NCBI GenBank assembly: GCA_001483205.1
Contig: JPPB01000044.1
Coordinates: forward strand, 1-5,253
Direction: 5' to 3'
Origin: an alpha proteobacterium 3107
Lineage (GTDB): Bacteria > Pseudomonadota > Alphaproteobacteria > Rhodobacterales > Rhodobacteraceae
DNA: 5,253 nucleotides
Shown: positions 1 through 5,253 of the stretch, in pieces
How positions within the stretch are numbered: position 1 is the first letter of the stretch
Layout of the letters: each line of letters opens with the position of its first letter
The notes under the pieces: model-generated
The model's input: only the letters and a program-made list of their open reading frames with translations
Told to the model about the DNA's origin: nothing
Databases searched by the model: none
Program-made: the position numbers and the translations under genes

Positions 1-1338
1 CAGCGTCAGGCCCTTTTCAGCGGCAAGCGGGCGCAGAACATCCGTGACCCGCCCGACGGCAGAGCGCAGGGAAAAAACCTCGGGCGTCAGCGTCATCACC
101 CCGGTTTCAATCCGCGTGATGTCGAGCGCCTCGTTGACATGCTCGAGCAGAATCTCCCCCGATGCCACCGCAACCTGCACATAGCGGCTTTGTCGCGGGT
201 TCAGATCGGTTGTCCCCAGCAGATCAAGCACCCCCAGAATGCCATTCAGCGGCGTGCGCATCTCGTGGCTCATCACCGCCAGAAAGGTCGATTTGGCGCG
301 GTCCGTCTTTTCGGCCTGTTCGCGCGCCGCGATCAGTTTTTTCTCGTTGATCCTGCGTTCGCTGATGTCGCGCACATAGGCGATGAAAATCTCTTCGCCC
401 GCCTGCCGGGCCGAGGTGATGTTCAGCTCAATCGGAAATTCCTCGCCCGACTTGCGAAGCGCCGAAAGCTCGATCCGTCCGGCGTCAATCACATGGGGCG
501 CGCCGGTGGCCAGATAGCGCATCATCCCGGCACTATGGGCCTGCCGGTGCTGATGCGGCACGATGGTATCGTCCATTTTCCTGCCGATGATCTCTTCCCG
601 GCCCCAGCCGAAAATGCCGCTTGCCGCCTCATTGAAATCGATGACCTCGCCCGCTTCGTTGGCGATCACAATACCATCGAGAGAGGCGGCAACGGTGGCG
701 GTCAGGCGCTCTGTCGTCGCCCGGAGTGCATCATCCTTGCGATGCGCGGCTGACAGCAACCGGTCCAGATAGAACAGGGCAACCGCCAGCCCGGCGACAA
801 ACGCAATCGCCACCAGACCGAACCAGCGCAGCTTGTTGGTGAGCGCGCGGCGCTGCGCATCCGCAAGCGCGACGCCCTGAGAAAGCCCGAGAAGCGCAAG
901 CCGCCGCACATCGGGGCGGATACCATCCGTCAGTGCGCTCAGCGCCGCAACATCCCCCGAATCAAGCGGCCCGGCCCGGTCAATGATCCCGGCGGCGCTG
1001 TCCCCGAAAGCCTGCAAGGCCCGGATCAGCCCTTCGGCCTCTGTGTTCCCGGCCCAAAGCGACCGGTTGGTTCCGGCGGTGGCCAGTGCAGCGCGGCTAA
1101 GCGCAATGTCAACGCGCAGCCGGATTGCGGCACTGTCGGGCCGGGCCGCACCCGCCTGTCCGGCCAGTTCAGCGCTCAGATTGGCAAACTCGGTGTCGAT
1201 CTGAAACACCGTCCACTGAAGGTTGTCATTCCGGGCGGTCGCCAGCGAGCGAATATCCCGGGGAAGCTGTGCGCCAAGAGTGGCAATCAGCACGGCCAAC
1301 CCGGCGATCAGGGCAAATATTGCGATGCGTGGCGTCAA
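1..1338 (-). CDS. PAS domain-containing sensor histidine kinase, C-terminus beyond the window
   Basis: Inner-membrane sensor kinase that should autophosphorylate on a histidine and pass phosphate to a response regulator. The frame is open without a break for 446 codons and runs off the window at position 1. Numbering from a TTG at 1336-1338: first membrane helix about residues 4-23; a roughly 145-residue, probably helical extracytoplasmic domain; second helix about 171-191 (LRWFGLVAIAFVAGL); a short linker; a PAS domain about 212-328 with the closing motif DISER; then HisKA with the H-box SHEMRTPLNG, phospho-acceptor His358. The sequence stops just as the ATP-binding domain should begin, so the HATPase domain and any receiver or HPt domain of a hybrid kinase are not visible. 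No ATG exists near the N-terminus: TTG at 1338 is the conservative start, and a CTG at 1368 overlapping the upstream stop is an alternative that adds a basic N-terminus. It lies directly downstream of the exported SUOX-fold protein, probably in one operon. The signal is unknown. Confidence 0.93.
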   Translation of the reverse strand, partial: MTPRIAIFALIAGLAVLIATLGAQLPRDIRSLATARNDNLQWTVFQIDTEFANLSAELAGQAGAARPDSAAIRLRVDIALSRAALATAGTNRSLWAGNTEAEGLIRALQAFGDSAAGIIDRAGPLDSGDVAALSALTDGIRPDVRRLALLGLSQGVALADAQRRALTNKLRWFGLVAIAFVAGLAVALFYLDRLLSAAHRKDDALRATTERLTATVAASLDGIVIANEAGEVIDFNEAASGIFGWGREEIIGRKMDDTIVPHQHRQAHSAGMMRYLATGAPHVIDAGRIELSALRKSGEEFPIELNITSARQAGEEIFIAYVRDISERRINEKKLIAAREQAEKTDRAKSTFLAVMSHEMRTPLNGILGVLDLLGTTDLNPRQSRYVQVAVASGEILLEHVNEALDITRIETGVMTLTPEVFSLRSAVGRVTDVLRPLAAEKGLTL

Positions 1339-1364
1339 ACCCGTGTCCGTTCGGCGTATGTGGC

Positions 1365-1850
1365 TCAGTCCGTGAGCGACAGAGCCTTCAGTTGCCAGAC
1401 AGATCGCGCATAAATCGTTTCGGTTTGGTATTCCGGCCCCAGATCATAGGGATAGATGACCCAGAACGGCCCCTTGTCGCGCACTGACATCGGTTCGCCG
1501 TTCATGCGTGTGGCGATGATGGGGAATGTCTCGCCCACCTCGCCAAGCGGCATTTCAACCGCATAGTCGTTGAGCGCGGTGATGTGCAGGGTTGCGTCGG
1601 GCGCACCGCTCAGACCGGCCATGCTGAGAACACGGGCCAGCGGAACGCCGGAAAACACAACCTCGCCGTCGGTCCAGATCGTGGTGGTGGTGATCTCGGT
1701 CTGGTCCTCGGCATCGAGTTGCGACAGGGTGATTATCCGGTCATCGGCGGTGCCGGGTGCGCCTGTCGTGATCGCGGGTTCCCCGGCCAGGGCCGCAACC
1801 GCGCTCAGGGCGGTCACAAGGAATGTTGCCAGCGTTAATCCGGGTTTCAT
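1365..1850 (-). CDS. Exported small SUOX/YedY-fold (molybdopterin-binding-like) protein
   Basis: A 161-residue protein that I recognise as a minimal member of the oxidoreductase molybdopterin-binding (sulfite oxidase/YedY) fold. Residues 1-22 form a Sec signal peptide with a hydrophobic core and a probable cleavage after ALA, so the mature protein is periplasmic. Family-like landmarks are FSGVPLARVLSMAG (66-79), ALNDYAVEMPL (92-102), a segment with RMNGEPMSVRDKGPFW (115-130) followed by YPYD, and WQLKAL near the end. The mature chain is only about 139 residues, shorter than full enzymes of the family, and the whole protein contains no cysteine, the residue that normally ligates molybdenum. 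It may therefore be a binding or sensing protein rather than an oxidoreductase. The start is well supported by an AGGAG six bases upstream. Its stop overlaps or nearly abuts the start of the sensor kinase, implying co-transcription and a shared role in sensing. The fold assignment is good; catalytic function is doubtful. Confidence 0.85.
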   Translation of the reverse strand: MKPGLTLATFLVTALSAVAALAGEPAITTGAPGTADDRIITLSQLDAEDQTEITTTTIWTDGEVVFSGVPLARVLSMAGLSGAPDATLHITALNDYAVEMPLGEVGETFPIIATRMNGEPMSVRDKGPFWVIYPYDLGPEYQTETIYARSVWQLKALSLTD

Positions 1851-1856
1851 AGCCGT

Positions 1857-1861
1857 CTCCT
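1857..1861 (-). promoter_or_regulatory. Shine-Dalgarno for the SUOX-fold protein
   Basis: AGGAG on the minus strand with a 6-base spacer to the ATG at 1848-1850. It fixes the start of the exported protein and is the strongest ribosome binding site in the left half. The sensor kinase that follows has no comparable site, which fits translational coupling. Confidence 0.8.
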
Positions 1862-1877
1862 ATATCTGGTCTGTCTG

Positions 1878-1899
1878 ACTGCGCTCCGGATAGCGCGGT
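1878..1899. repeat. Imperfect inverted repeat in leader of SUOX-fold gene
   Basis: Two 8-base arms (1878-1885 and 1892-1899) pair at seven of eight positions around a 6-base spacer, with the core GCGCT/AGCGC perfect. It ends 27 bases before the start codon of the exported protein. It could be an operator or, if transcribed, a leader hairpin just upstream of the ribosome binding site. In GC-rich DNA such repeats also occur by chance. Confidence 0.3.
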
Positions 1900-1921
1900 G
1901 CCGGGCCGAACGGGGAAGGCA

Positions 1922-1950
1922 TTGGTATAGATTGCCAGCCTTTGGTATAG
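1922..1950. repeat. Direct repeat TTGGTATAG, 20-bp period (candidate operator)
   Basis: TTGGTATAG occurs at 1922-1930 and again at 1942-1950, so the copies start exactly 20 bp apart, close to two helical turns, and would present the same DNA face. This is typical of tandem binding sites for a dimeric regulator. Read on the other strand each copy contains TACCAA, loosely like half-sites of NarL-family regulators. The response regulator encoded 73 bp downstream is the obvious candidate binder, but nothing in the sequence proves it. Confidence 0.5.
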
Positions 1951-1975
1951 GTCGGGCTTGTTTGGGGCGCTCTTT

Positions 1976-1991
1976 CGGTTCATGTAAACCG
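1976..1991. repeat. Short inverted repeat upstream of response regulator
   Basis: CGGTT (1976-1980) and AACCG (1987-1991) flank a 6-base spacer, 31 bases upstream of the response regulator start codon. The symmetry suggests a possible dimer-binding operator in the 5' leader. The arms are only 5 bases, so support is weak. Confidence 0.25.
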
Positions 1992-2022
1992 GTGTCTTCG
2001 GGGTGCAGACGGGTGGTAACGA

Positions 2023-2640
2023 ATGCCGAATATCCTGATTGTTGATGACCATGATCTCGTCCGGGACACAATCGCGGCATATCTTGCGCGGACCGAGGGG
2101 CTTGAGGTGGACAGCGCCTCCACCCTGGACGAGGCGGTTGAAAAACTGCGGGGCATGACATCTTTTGATCTGGCGGTTCTTGATTACAACATGCCGGGAA
2201 TGGATGGTCTGGCCGGATTGCGGCGCGCGGTGTCGGGGTTTCCGGCGACACGGATTGCCCTGATGTCGGGGGTTGCCAGACCCGAGGTCGCCAGAGAAGC
2301 GATGGCCCTTGGCGCGGTCGGTTTCTTTCCCAAGTCGCTTGCGGCGGCGTCAATGGTGAATGCCGTGCGGTTTGTGCTTTCGGGGGAGAAATACTTTCCC
2401 TTTGATCTGGCGATGGAAGGGGAGACGGCAAATGGTGGCGAGGATTTTCACGGGCTGACGCCGCGCGAGGTTCAGACATTGCGCGGGCTGTGCGACGGGA
2501 AATCGAACAAGGAGATCGCCCGTGGGCTTGATTTGCAGGAAGTGACCATCAAGCTGCATGTCAAGAATATTCTGAGCAAGCTGGGGGCAAGAAACCGGAC
2601 CCAGGCGGCGCTGCGGGCGAAAAGCCTGGGGTTTGAGTGA
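2023..2640 (+). CDS. NarL/LuxR-family response regulator
   Basis: A 205-residue cytoplasmic two-component regulator with a receiver domain and a LuxR-type helix-turn-helix DNA-binding domain. The receiver (about 3-120) shows the acidic pair Asp8-Asp9 in IVDDHD, phospho-acceptor Asp54 in AVLDYNMPGMDG, the conserved Ser82 in LMSG and Lys104 in FFPKS, so the phosphorylation machinery is intact. A linker of about 20 residues leads to the output domain (about 144-200) with LTPREVQTLRGLCDGKSNKE, then EIARGLDLQEVTIKLHVKNI and LSKLGARNRTQA, the standard four-helix LuxR pattern. Length is normal for the family. The ATG at 2023 has a GGGTGG six bases upstream. The gene is divergent from the SUOX-fold/kinase pair and is the likely partner of that kinase, either directly or through a hybrid phosphorelay if the kinase carries further domains. 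Target genes are unknown; the repeats upstream suggest autoregulation or control of the divergent operon. Confidence 0.95.
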   Translation: MPNILIVDDHDLVRDTIAAYLARTEGLEVDSASTLDEAVEKLRGMTSFDLAVLDYNMPGMDGLAGLRRAVSGFPATRIALMSGVARPEVAREAMALGAVGFFPKSLAAASMVNAVRFVLSGEKYFPFDLAMEGETANGGEDFHGLTPREVQTLRGLCDGKSNKEIARGLDLQEVTIKLHVKNILSKLGARNRTQAALRAKSLGFE

Positions 2641-2713
2641 AGAAGCGCCATGTAAGACCTCTCGCATATTGGCGGCCAACCCGTCCCGCCCGGTCGTAAC
2701 ACCGGCCCCCGCC
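2641..2713. other. Convergent intergenic region without a clear terminator
   Basis: The response regulator and dnaB converge here. Two weak, mutually exclusive hairpins are possible: GGCGG (2671-2675) with CCGCC (2686-2690), and CCGGT (2690-2694) with ACCGG (2701-2705). They share base 2690 and neither is followed by a T tract on either strand, so intrinsic termination is not evident. Termination may be Rho-dependent or overlap the opposing gene. Confidence 0.5.
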
Positions 2714-4231
2714 TCAAAACGCCTCGCCGCCCTGCTGCCACGGCTTGACCAGATTGCCAAAGCGCGTGAACTGGCCCTCAAAGGAAAGGTCCACATTGCC
2801 GATCGGGCCATGCCTCTGCTTACCGATGATAATCTCGGCCTTGCCGTGAAGCTGCTCCATTTCATCCTGCCACGCGGCCATCTTGTCCAGCTCATGGTCG
2901 GCGGGCTTTTCACGCTCCTTGTAATATTCCCCCCGATAGACGAACATCACCACATCGGCGTCCTGCTCAATGGACCCGGATTCGCGCAGGTCGGAAAGCT
3001 GCGGGCGCTTATCCTCGCGCGATTCAACCTGCCGTGAAAGCTGGGACAGCGCGATCACCGGGATGTCCAGCTCTTTCGCAATCGCCTTGATGCCCATGGT
3101 AATTTCCGAAATCTCATTCACGCGGTTGTCCTTGGCGGTGGCGGCGCGGCACAGTTGCAGGTAATCAATCACCAGCAAATCCAACCCGTGGGTGCGTTTG
3201 AGCCGCCGGGCACGGGCGGCAAGCTGGCTGATCGGCAGGGCCGGGGTGTCATCGATAAACAGCGGACAGCTTTCCAGCGCTTTCGCGGCCTCGACAAAGC
3301 GGCGGAACTCTTCTTCGGTCATGTCCCCGCGCCTGATCTGGTGCGACGGTGTGCGCGCCTGCTCTGACAGGATGCGCGAGGCCAGTTGTTCGGCAGACAT
3401 CTCGAGGCTGAAAAACCCCACCACACCGCCGGTTGCCGCGCCCTCGGTGCCATCCGGCAGCCGCCCCTTCCGATAGGTTTTCGCCACATGAAAGGCGATG
3501 TTTGTGGCCAGCGAAGTCTTTCCCATCGACGGACGCCCGGCCAGAATGATCAGGTCAGACCGGTGCAGCCCGCCGAGTATCCGGTCGAGATCAGCCAGCC
3601 CCGTGGACAAGCCCGCCAGCCCGCCGTCCCGCTGATAGGCGGCATTGGCGACATTCACCGCCTCGGTAATCGCCGAGAGAAAGGAACAGAACCCCCGGTT
3701 GTCCCGGCCCTGTTCGCTCAGCGCATAGAGCGCCTGCTCGGCCTCGACGATCTGATCCCCCGGTTCGCTGTCGGCGTCGGTCTTGGCCGCCTTGTCGGTG
3801 ATGTTGCGCCCGATGCCGATCAGTTCGCGCCGCAGGGCAAGGTCGTGGATCACCTGCGCATAATCGCGGGCGGCAAAGGCGGAAATCGACGCCCCGGCCA
3901 GCCGGACCAGATAGGCCGGGCCGCCCAGTTCCGCAAGGCCGGGGTCGTCCTCCAGAAACGCCTTCAGCGTGACCGGGGACGCAATGGCATTCTTGCGGAT
4001 GCGCGCCCGTGCAGTCTCGAAAATGCGGGCGTGAACCGGGTCAAAGAAATCCGCCGCCCCGATGATCGGGGTCACACGGTCATAGACCTCGTTATTGGTC
4101 AGAATCGCGCCCAGCAACTGCTGTTCGGCCTCGATATTGTGCGGCAGGACGGCCTGAAGCTGATCCGCGCCGCCCGGTGCCCCGGTTGCTGCCGTCGCCC
4201 CTGCCGCGCCGATTCTCGCCACTTCGTTCAT
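2714..4231 (-). CDS. dnaB: Replicative DNA helicase DnaB
   Basis: The hexameric 5'-3' helicase that unwinds the chromosome at the replication fork and recruits primase. At 505 residues it is complete. The N-terminal primase-interacting domain starts with LPHNIEAEQQLLGAIL (29-44). A linker follows, and the RecA-like ATPase begins near 205 with GLSTGLADLDRILGGLHRSD. Walker A is GRPSMGKTS (232-240), Walker B is LLVIDY (352-357), the sensor-type motif SQLSRQVE is at 396-403, LSDLRESGSIEQDADVVMF at 412-430, and the arginine-finger segment KQRHGPIG at 471-478. About 19 extra residues rich in Gly/Ala (about 251-269) sit between the Walker A helix and GFFSLEMS, which I associate with alphaproteobacterial DnaB. 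The N-terminal 28 residues are a low-complexity Ala/Gly tail. No intein is present, although DnaB is a common intein host. The ATG at 4231 has a purine-rich AAAGAGAG just upstream. It has its own probable promoter in the gap after pyrE. Confidence 0.98.
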   Translation of the reverse strand: MNEVARIGAAGATAATGAPGGADQLQAVLPHNIEAEQQLLGAILTNNEVYDRVTPIIGAADFFDPVHARIFETARARIRKNAIASPVTLKAFLEDDPGLAELGGPAYLVRLAGASISAFAARDYAQVIHDLALRRELIGIGRNITDKAAKTDADSEPGDQIVEAEQALYALSEQGRDNRGFCSFLSAITEAVNVANAAYQRDGGLAGLSTGLADLDRILGGLHRSDLIILAGRPSMGKTSLATNIAFHVAKTYRKGRLPDGTEGAATGGVVGFFSLEMSAEQLASRILSEQARTPSHQIRRGDMTEEEFRRFVEAAKALESCPLFIDDTPALPISQLAARARRLKRTHGLDLLVIDYLQLCRAATAKDNRVNEISEITMGIKAIAKELDIPVIALSQLSRQVESREDKRPQLSDLRESGSIEQDADVVMFVYRGEYYKEREKPADHELDKMAAWQDEMEQLHGKAEIIIGKQRHGPIGNVDLSFEGQFTRFGNLVKPWQQGGEAF

Positions 4232-4316
4232 TGCGCTCTCTTTGCCCCCGCTGTCGTCGCCGCGCCCGAGGTCGTTAATGGCATGAACCGCCGCGCGCTG
4301 GCAAAATGTATAAGCC

Positions 4317-4325
4317 TGTGGATGG
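4317..4325. promoter_or_regulatory. DnaA-box-like sequence in dnaB leader
   Basis: TGTGGATGG matches the DnaA-box consensus (TGTGGATAA in this orientation) at seven of nine positions and lies between the candidate dnaB promoter and its start codon. A single seven-of-nine match can arise by chance, so this is only a candidate for replication-linked control of dnaB. Confidence 0.2.
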
Positions 4326-4352
4326 TTTCGGGAAAACGCAGTCTTCAGATAT

Positions 4353-4381
4353 ATAGTATATAAACGATCACTTTACCACAA
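4353..4381 (-). promoter_or_regulatory. Probable sigma70 promoter of dnaB
   Basis: On the minus strand TTGTGG (4376-4381) and TACTAT (4353-4358) are separated by exactly 17 bases, giving a start site near 4346 and a leader of about 115 bases before dnaB. The surroundings (about 4343-4390) are strikingly AT-rich against the GC-rich background, and the -10 lies inside the odd palindrome TATATA-G-TATATA (4350-4362). An alternative -10, TATACT, overlaps it by two bases. Confidence 0.55.
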
Positions 4382-4437
4382 AATATTGAGAGTTTGAGCG
4401 CAATTCTACGCATTTTCGTCCCTGGGGCGAAGGTGCC

Positions 4438-5118
4438 TCAGCCCCGCGCGTGTCTTTCCTGCCAGGCGCGCGGCGCGGCGATGAACGCCTCAGCCTCGGC
4501 CAGAGTTTGCGCATCGAAACCGCCCCGTGCCTTCGCGACCGCCAGAACATCATGCCATGTGCAGAGCCGGGACAGGCTGACCCCATGATCGGACAGGGTT
4601 TTTTCGGCCTCGGGGAAAATGCCGTAGCTGAAGACCACGGCGGTGCGGTCGCAGGTCGCGCCGGTCTCGCGGATGGCGTCAACAAAGGACAGTTTAGAGC
4701 CACCATCGGTCGTCAGATCCTCGACCAGCAGCACATGCTGGCCCTCGCCCATCACGCCCTCGATTCGCGCCCCCCGGCCATGGCCCTTGGGCTTCTTGCG
4801 CACATAGCTCATCGGCAGCGCCATGCGGTCCGACACCAGAGCCGCGAAGGGGATACCGGCGGTCTCGCCCCCGGCAATATTGTCATACGCCTCTGGGCCT
4901 GCGTCGCGCATGACGGTGCAGGCCAGGAAATCCGCCACCGTCGCCCGGATACGCGGAAAGCCGAGCAGTTTGCGGCAATCGATATAGACCGGCGAGGGCA
5001 GGCCGGAGGCAAGGGTAAAGGGCGCATCGGCGCTGAAATGCACGGCCTTTATATCCAGCAACATGCCCGCGGTCAGCCGGGCGATGGTGTGCGGGTCGGG
5101 ACAGGCGGTGGGGATCAT
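4438..5118 (-). CDS. pyrE: Orotate phosphoribosyltransferase PyrE
   Basis: Cytoplasmic enzyme of de novo pyrimidine synthesis that joins orotate and PRPP to form orotidine 5'-phosphate and pyrophosphate. It is complete at 226 residues, near the usual size for the alphaproteobacterial form. The substrate region [13 protein letters not shown] (38-50) is followed by [13 protein letters not shown] (80-92), then the flexible catalytic loop [10 protein letters not shown] (107-116) with the conserved Arg, Lys and His residues, and the PRPP-binding signature [12 protein letters not shown] (130-141), in which the paired acidic residues Glu133-Asp134 are present. The ATG at 5118 is preceded by AAAGGAAAG (5127-5135, minus strand), although the spacing is slightly long. 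It follows pyrC by 61 bp in the same direction, consistent with a pyrCE operon, and the two products act two steps apart in the same pathway. A weak hairpin at 4415-4431 after the stop lacks a T tract and is not a convincing terminator. Confidence 0.97.
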   Translation of the reverse strand: MIPTACPDPHTIARLTAGMLLDIKAVHFSADAPFTLASGLPSPVYIDCRKLLGFPRIRATVADFLACTVMRDAGPEAYDNIAGGETAGIPFAALVSDRMALPMSYVRKKPKGHGRGARIEGVMGEGQHVLLVEDLTTDGGSKLSFVDAIRETGATCDRTAVVFSYGIFPEAEKTLSDHGVSLSRLCTWHDVLAVAKARGGFDAQTLAEAEAFIAAPRAWQERHARG

Positions 5119-5147
5119 CTGTTCGTCTTTCCTTTCGGGCCGGAGGC

Positions 5148-5161
5148 GGGGGACGGGGGAC
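5148..5161. repeat. Tandem GGGGGAC, two copies
   Basis: GGGGGAC occurs twice head to tail (5148-5154 and 5155-5161) in the 61-bp pyrC-pyrE gap. It is a simple sequence duplication with no evident function; on the transcribed strand it gives a C-rich stretch just upstream of the pyrE ribosome binding site. Confidence 0.4.
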
Positions 5162-5179
5162 GGATAACGCGCGGGCGGG

Positions 5180-5253
5180 TCAGTCCTTCACCCGCCAACA
5201 GACCGGCACACCGGGGTCAAAGACCGTCACCGGCCCGTCCCCGGTATCGATCT
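5180..5253 (-). CDS. pyrC: C-terminal end of dihydroorotase PyrC (partial)
   Basis: Only the last 23 codons and the TGA stop (5180-5182) lie in the window. The frame reads [23 protein letters not shown]. The tail resembles the C-terminus of class II (E. coli PyrC-type) dihydroorotase, where an F-x-x-G-x-x-x-x-W-x-V-K pattern closes the protein, and its position directly before pyrE in the same direction fits. Dihydroorotase cyclises carbamoyl aspartate to dihydroorotate. The active-site residues are all outside the window, so identity rests on a short tail plus gene context; another small conserved protein cannot be excluded. Confidence 0.65.
   Translation of the reverse strand, partial: IDTGDGPVTVFDPGVPVCWRVKD

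Larger units (their letters stand above)
1851..2022. promoter_or_regulatory. Divergent control region between SUOX-fold/kinase operon and response regulator
   Basis: This 172-bp gap must hold the promoters of both divergent units. It carries an imperfect inverted repeat (1878-1899), a 9-bp direct repeat (1922-1930 and 1942-1950) and a short inverted repeat (1976-1991). A possible plus-strand sigma70-type promoter uses TTGGTA (1922-1927) and TATAGG (1946-1951) with an 18-base spacer. Each element matches consensus at only four of six positions, and both lie within the repeats, so a protein bound there would compete with or position RNA polymerase. I found no convincing minus-strand -35/-10 pair. 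Autoregulation by the adjacent response regulator is an inference from position. Confidence 0.55.

Noticed and set aside
139..753. Plus-strand 204-codon open frame opposite the sensor kinase
   Set aside because: It is antisense to the PAS and HisKA coding sequence, with no domain and no promoter; a compositional shadow.
1925..1945. Possible sigma54 promoter (TGGCA and TGC on the minus strand)
   Set aside because: The GG and GC elements are 14 bases apart instead of the required 10.
1847..2479. Minus-strand 210-codon open frame across the control region and response regulator
   Set aside because: Pro/Arg/Gln-rich shadow overlapping a well-defined response regulator; not supported as a gene.
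2714..4231. Intein or mobile insertion in dnaB
   Set aside because: The helicase reads through continuously at normal length with intact motifs; no splicing blocks are present.
3386..4363. Long 325-codon plus-strand open frame opposite dnaB
   Set aside because: It lies almost entirely antisense to a clear dnaB, shows Arg/Gly/Pro-rich composition typical of antisense frames in GC-rich DNA, and has no recognisable domain.
4415..4431. Hairpin after pyrE (TTCG/CGAA stem with a bulge)
   Set aside because: The stem is short and bulged and is not followed by a T tract on the minus strand, so it is not accepted as an intrinsic terminator.

Overview
The window looks like chromosomal DNA of an alphaproteobacterium, most likely of the Rhodobacteraceae/Roseobacteraceae group. 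This rests on GC-rich codon use throughout, a DnaB with an extra segment after Walker A that I associate with alphaproteobacterial DnaB, a PyrE of about 226 residues, and a class II-type dihydroorotase tail next to pyrE. The assignment is from recognition of protein style, not from a search. I see no mobile element, CRISPR array, tRNA or rRNA.

Left part (1-2640): a signal-transduction module. On the minus strand a small exported protein with a sulfite-oxidase/YedY-type molybdopterin-binding fold (1365-1850) is followed immediately by a membrane-bound PAS/HisKA sensor kinase, whose catalytic end lies beyond position 1. A NarL/LuxR-type response regulator (2023-2640) is transcribed divergently on the plus strand. 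The 172-bp region between the two units carries a 9-bp direct repeat with exact 20-bp periodicity and two short inverted repeats, so it is the obvious control region. The simplest reading is that the exported protein and the kinase's periplasmic domain sense something together, and the divergent regulator is the output. The exported protein has no cysteine at all, so it lacks the usual molybdenum ligand of this enzyme fold.

Right part (2714-5253, all minus strand): housekeeping genes. The end of pyrC (dihydroorotase) leads after 61 bp into pyrE (orotate phosphoribosyltransferase), consecutive-pathway genes of de novo pyrimidine synthesis. Then comes a 206-bp gap with an AT-rich promoter, followed by dnaB, the replicative helicase. 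dnaB and the response regulator converge across a 73-bp gap with no convincing intrinsic terminator.

The genes are of known families. The most interesting material is the SUOX-fold/kinase/regulator module, with its probable non-ATG coupled start and its repeat-bearing divergent promoter region. No wholly unknown system is visible.
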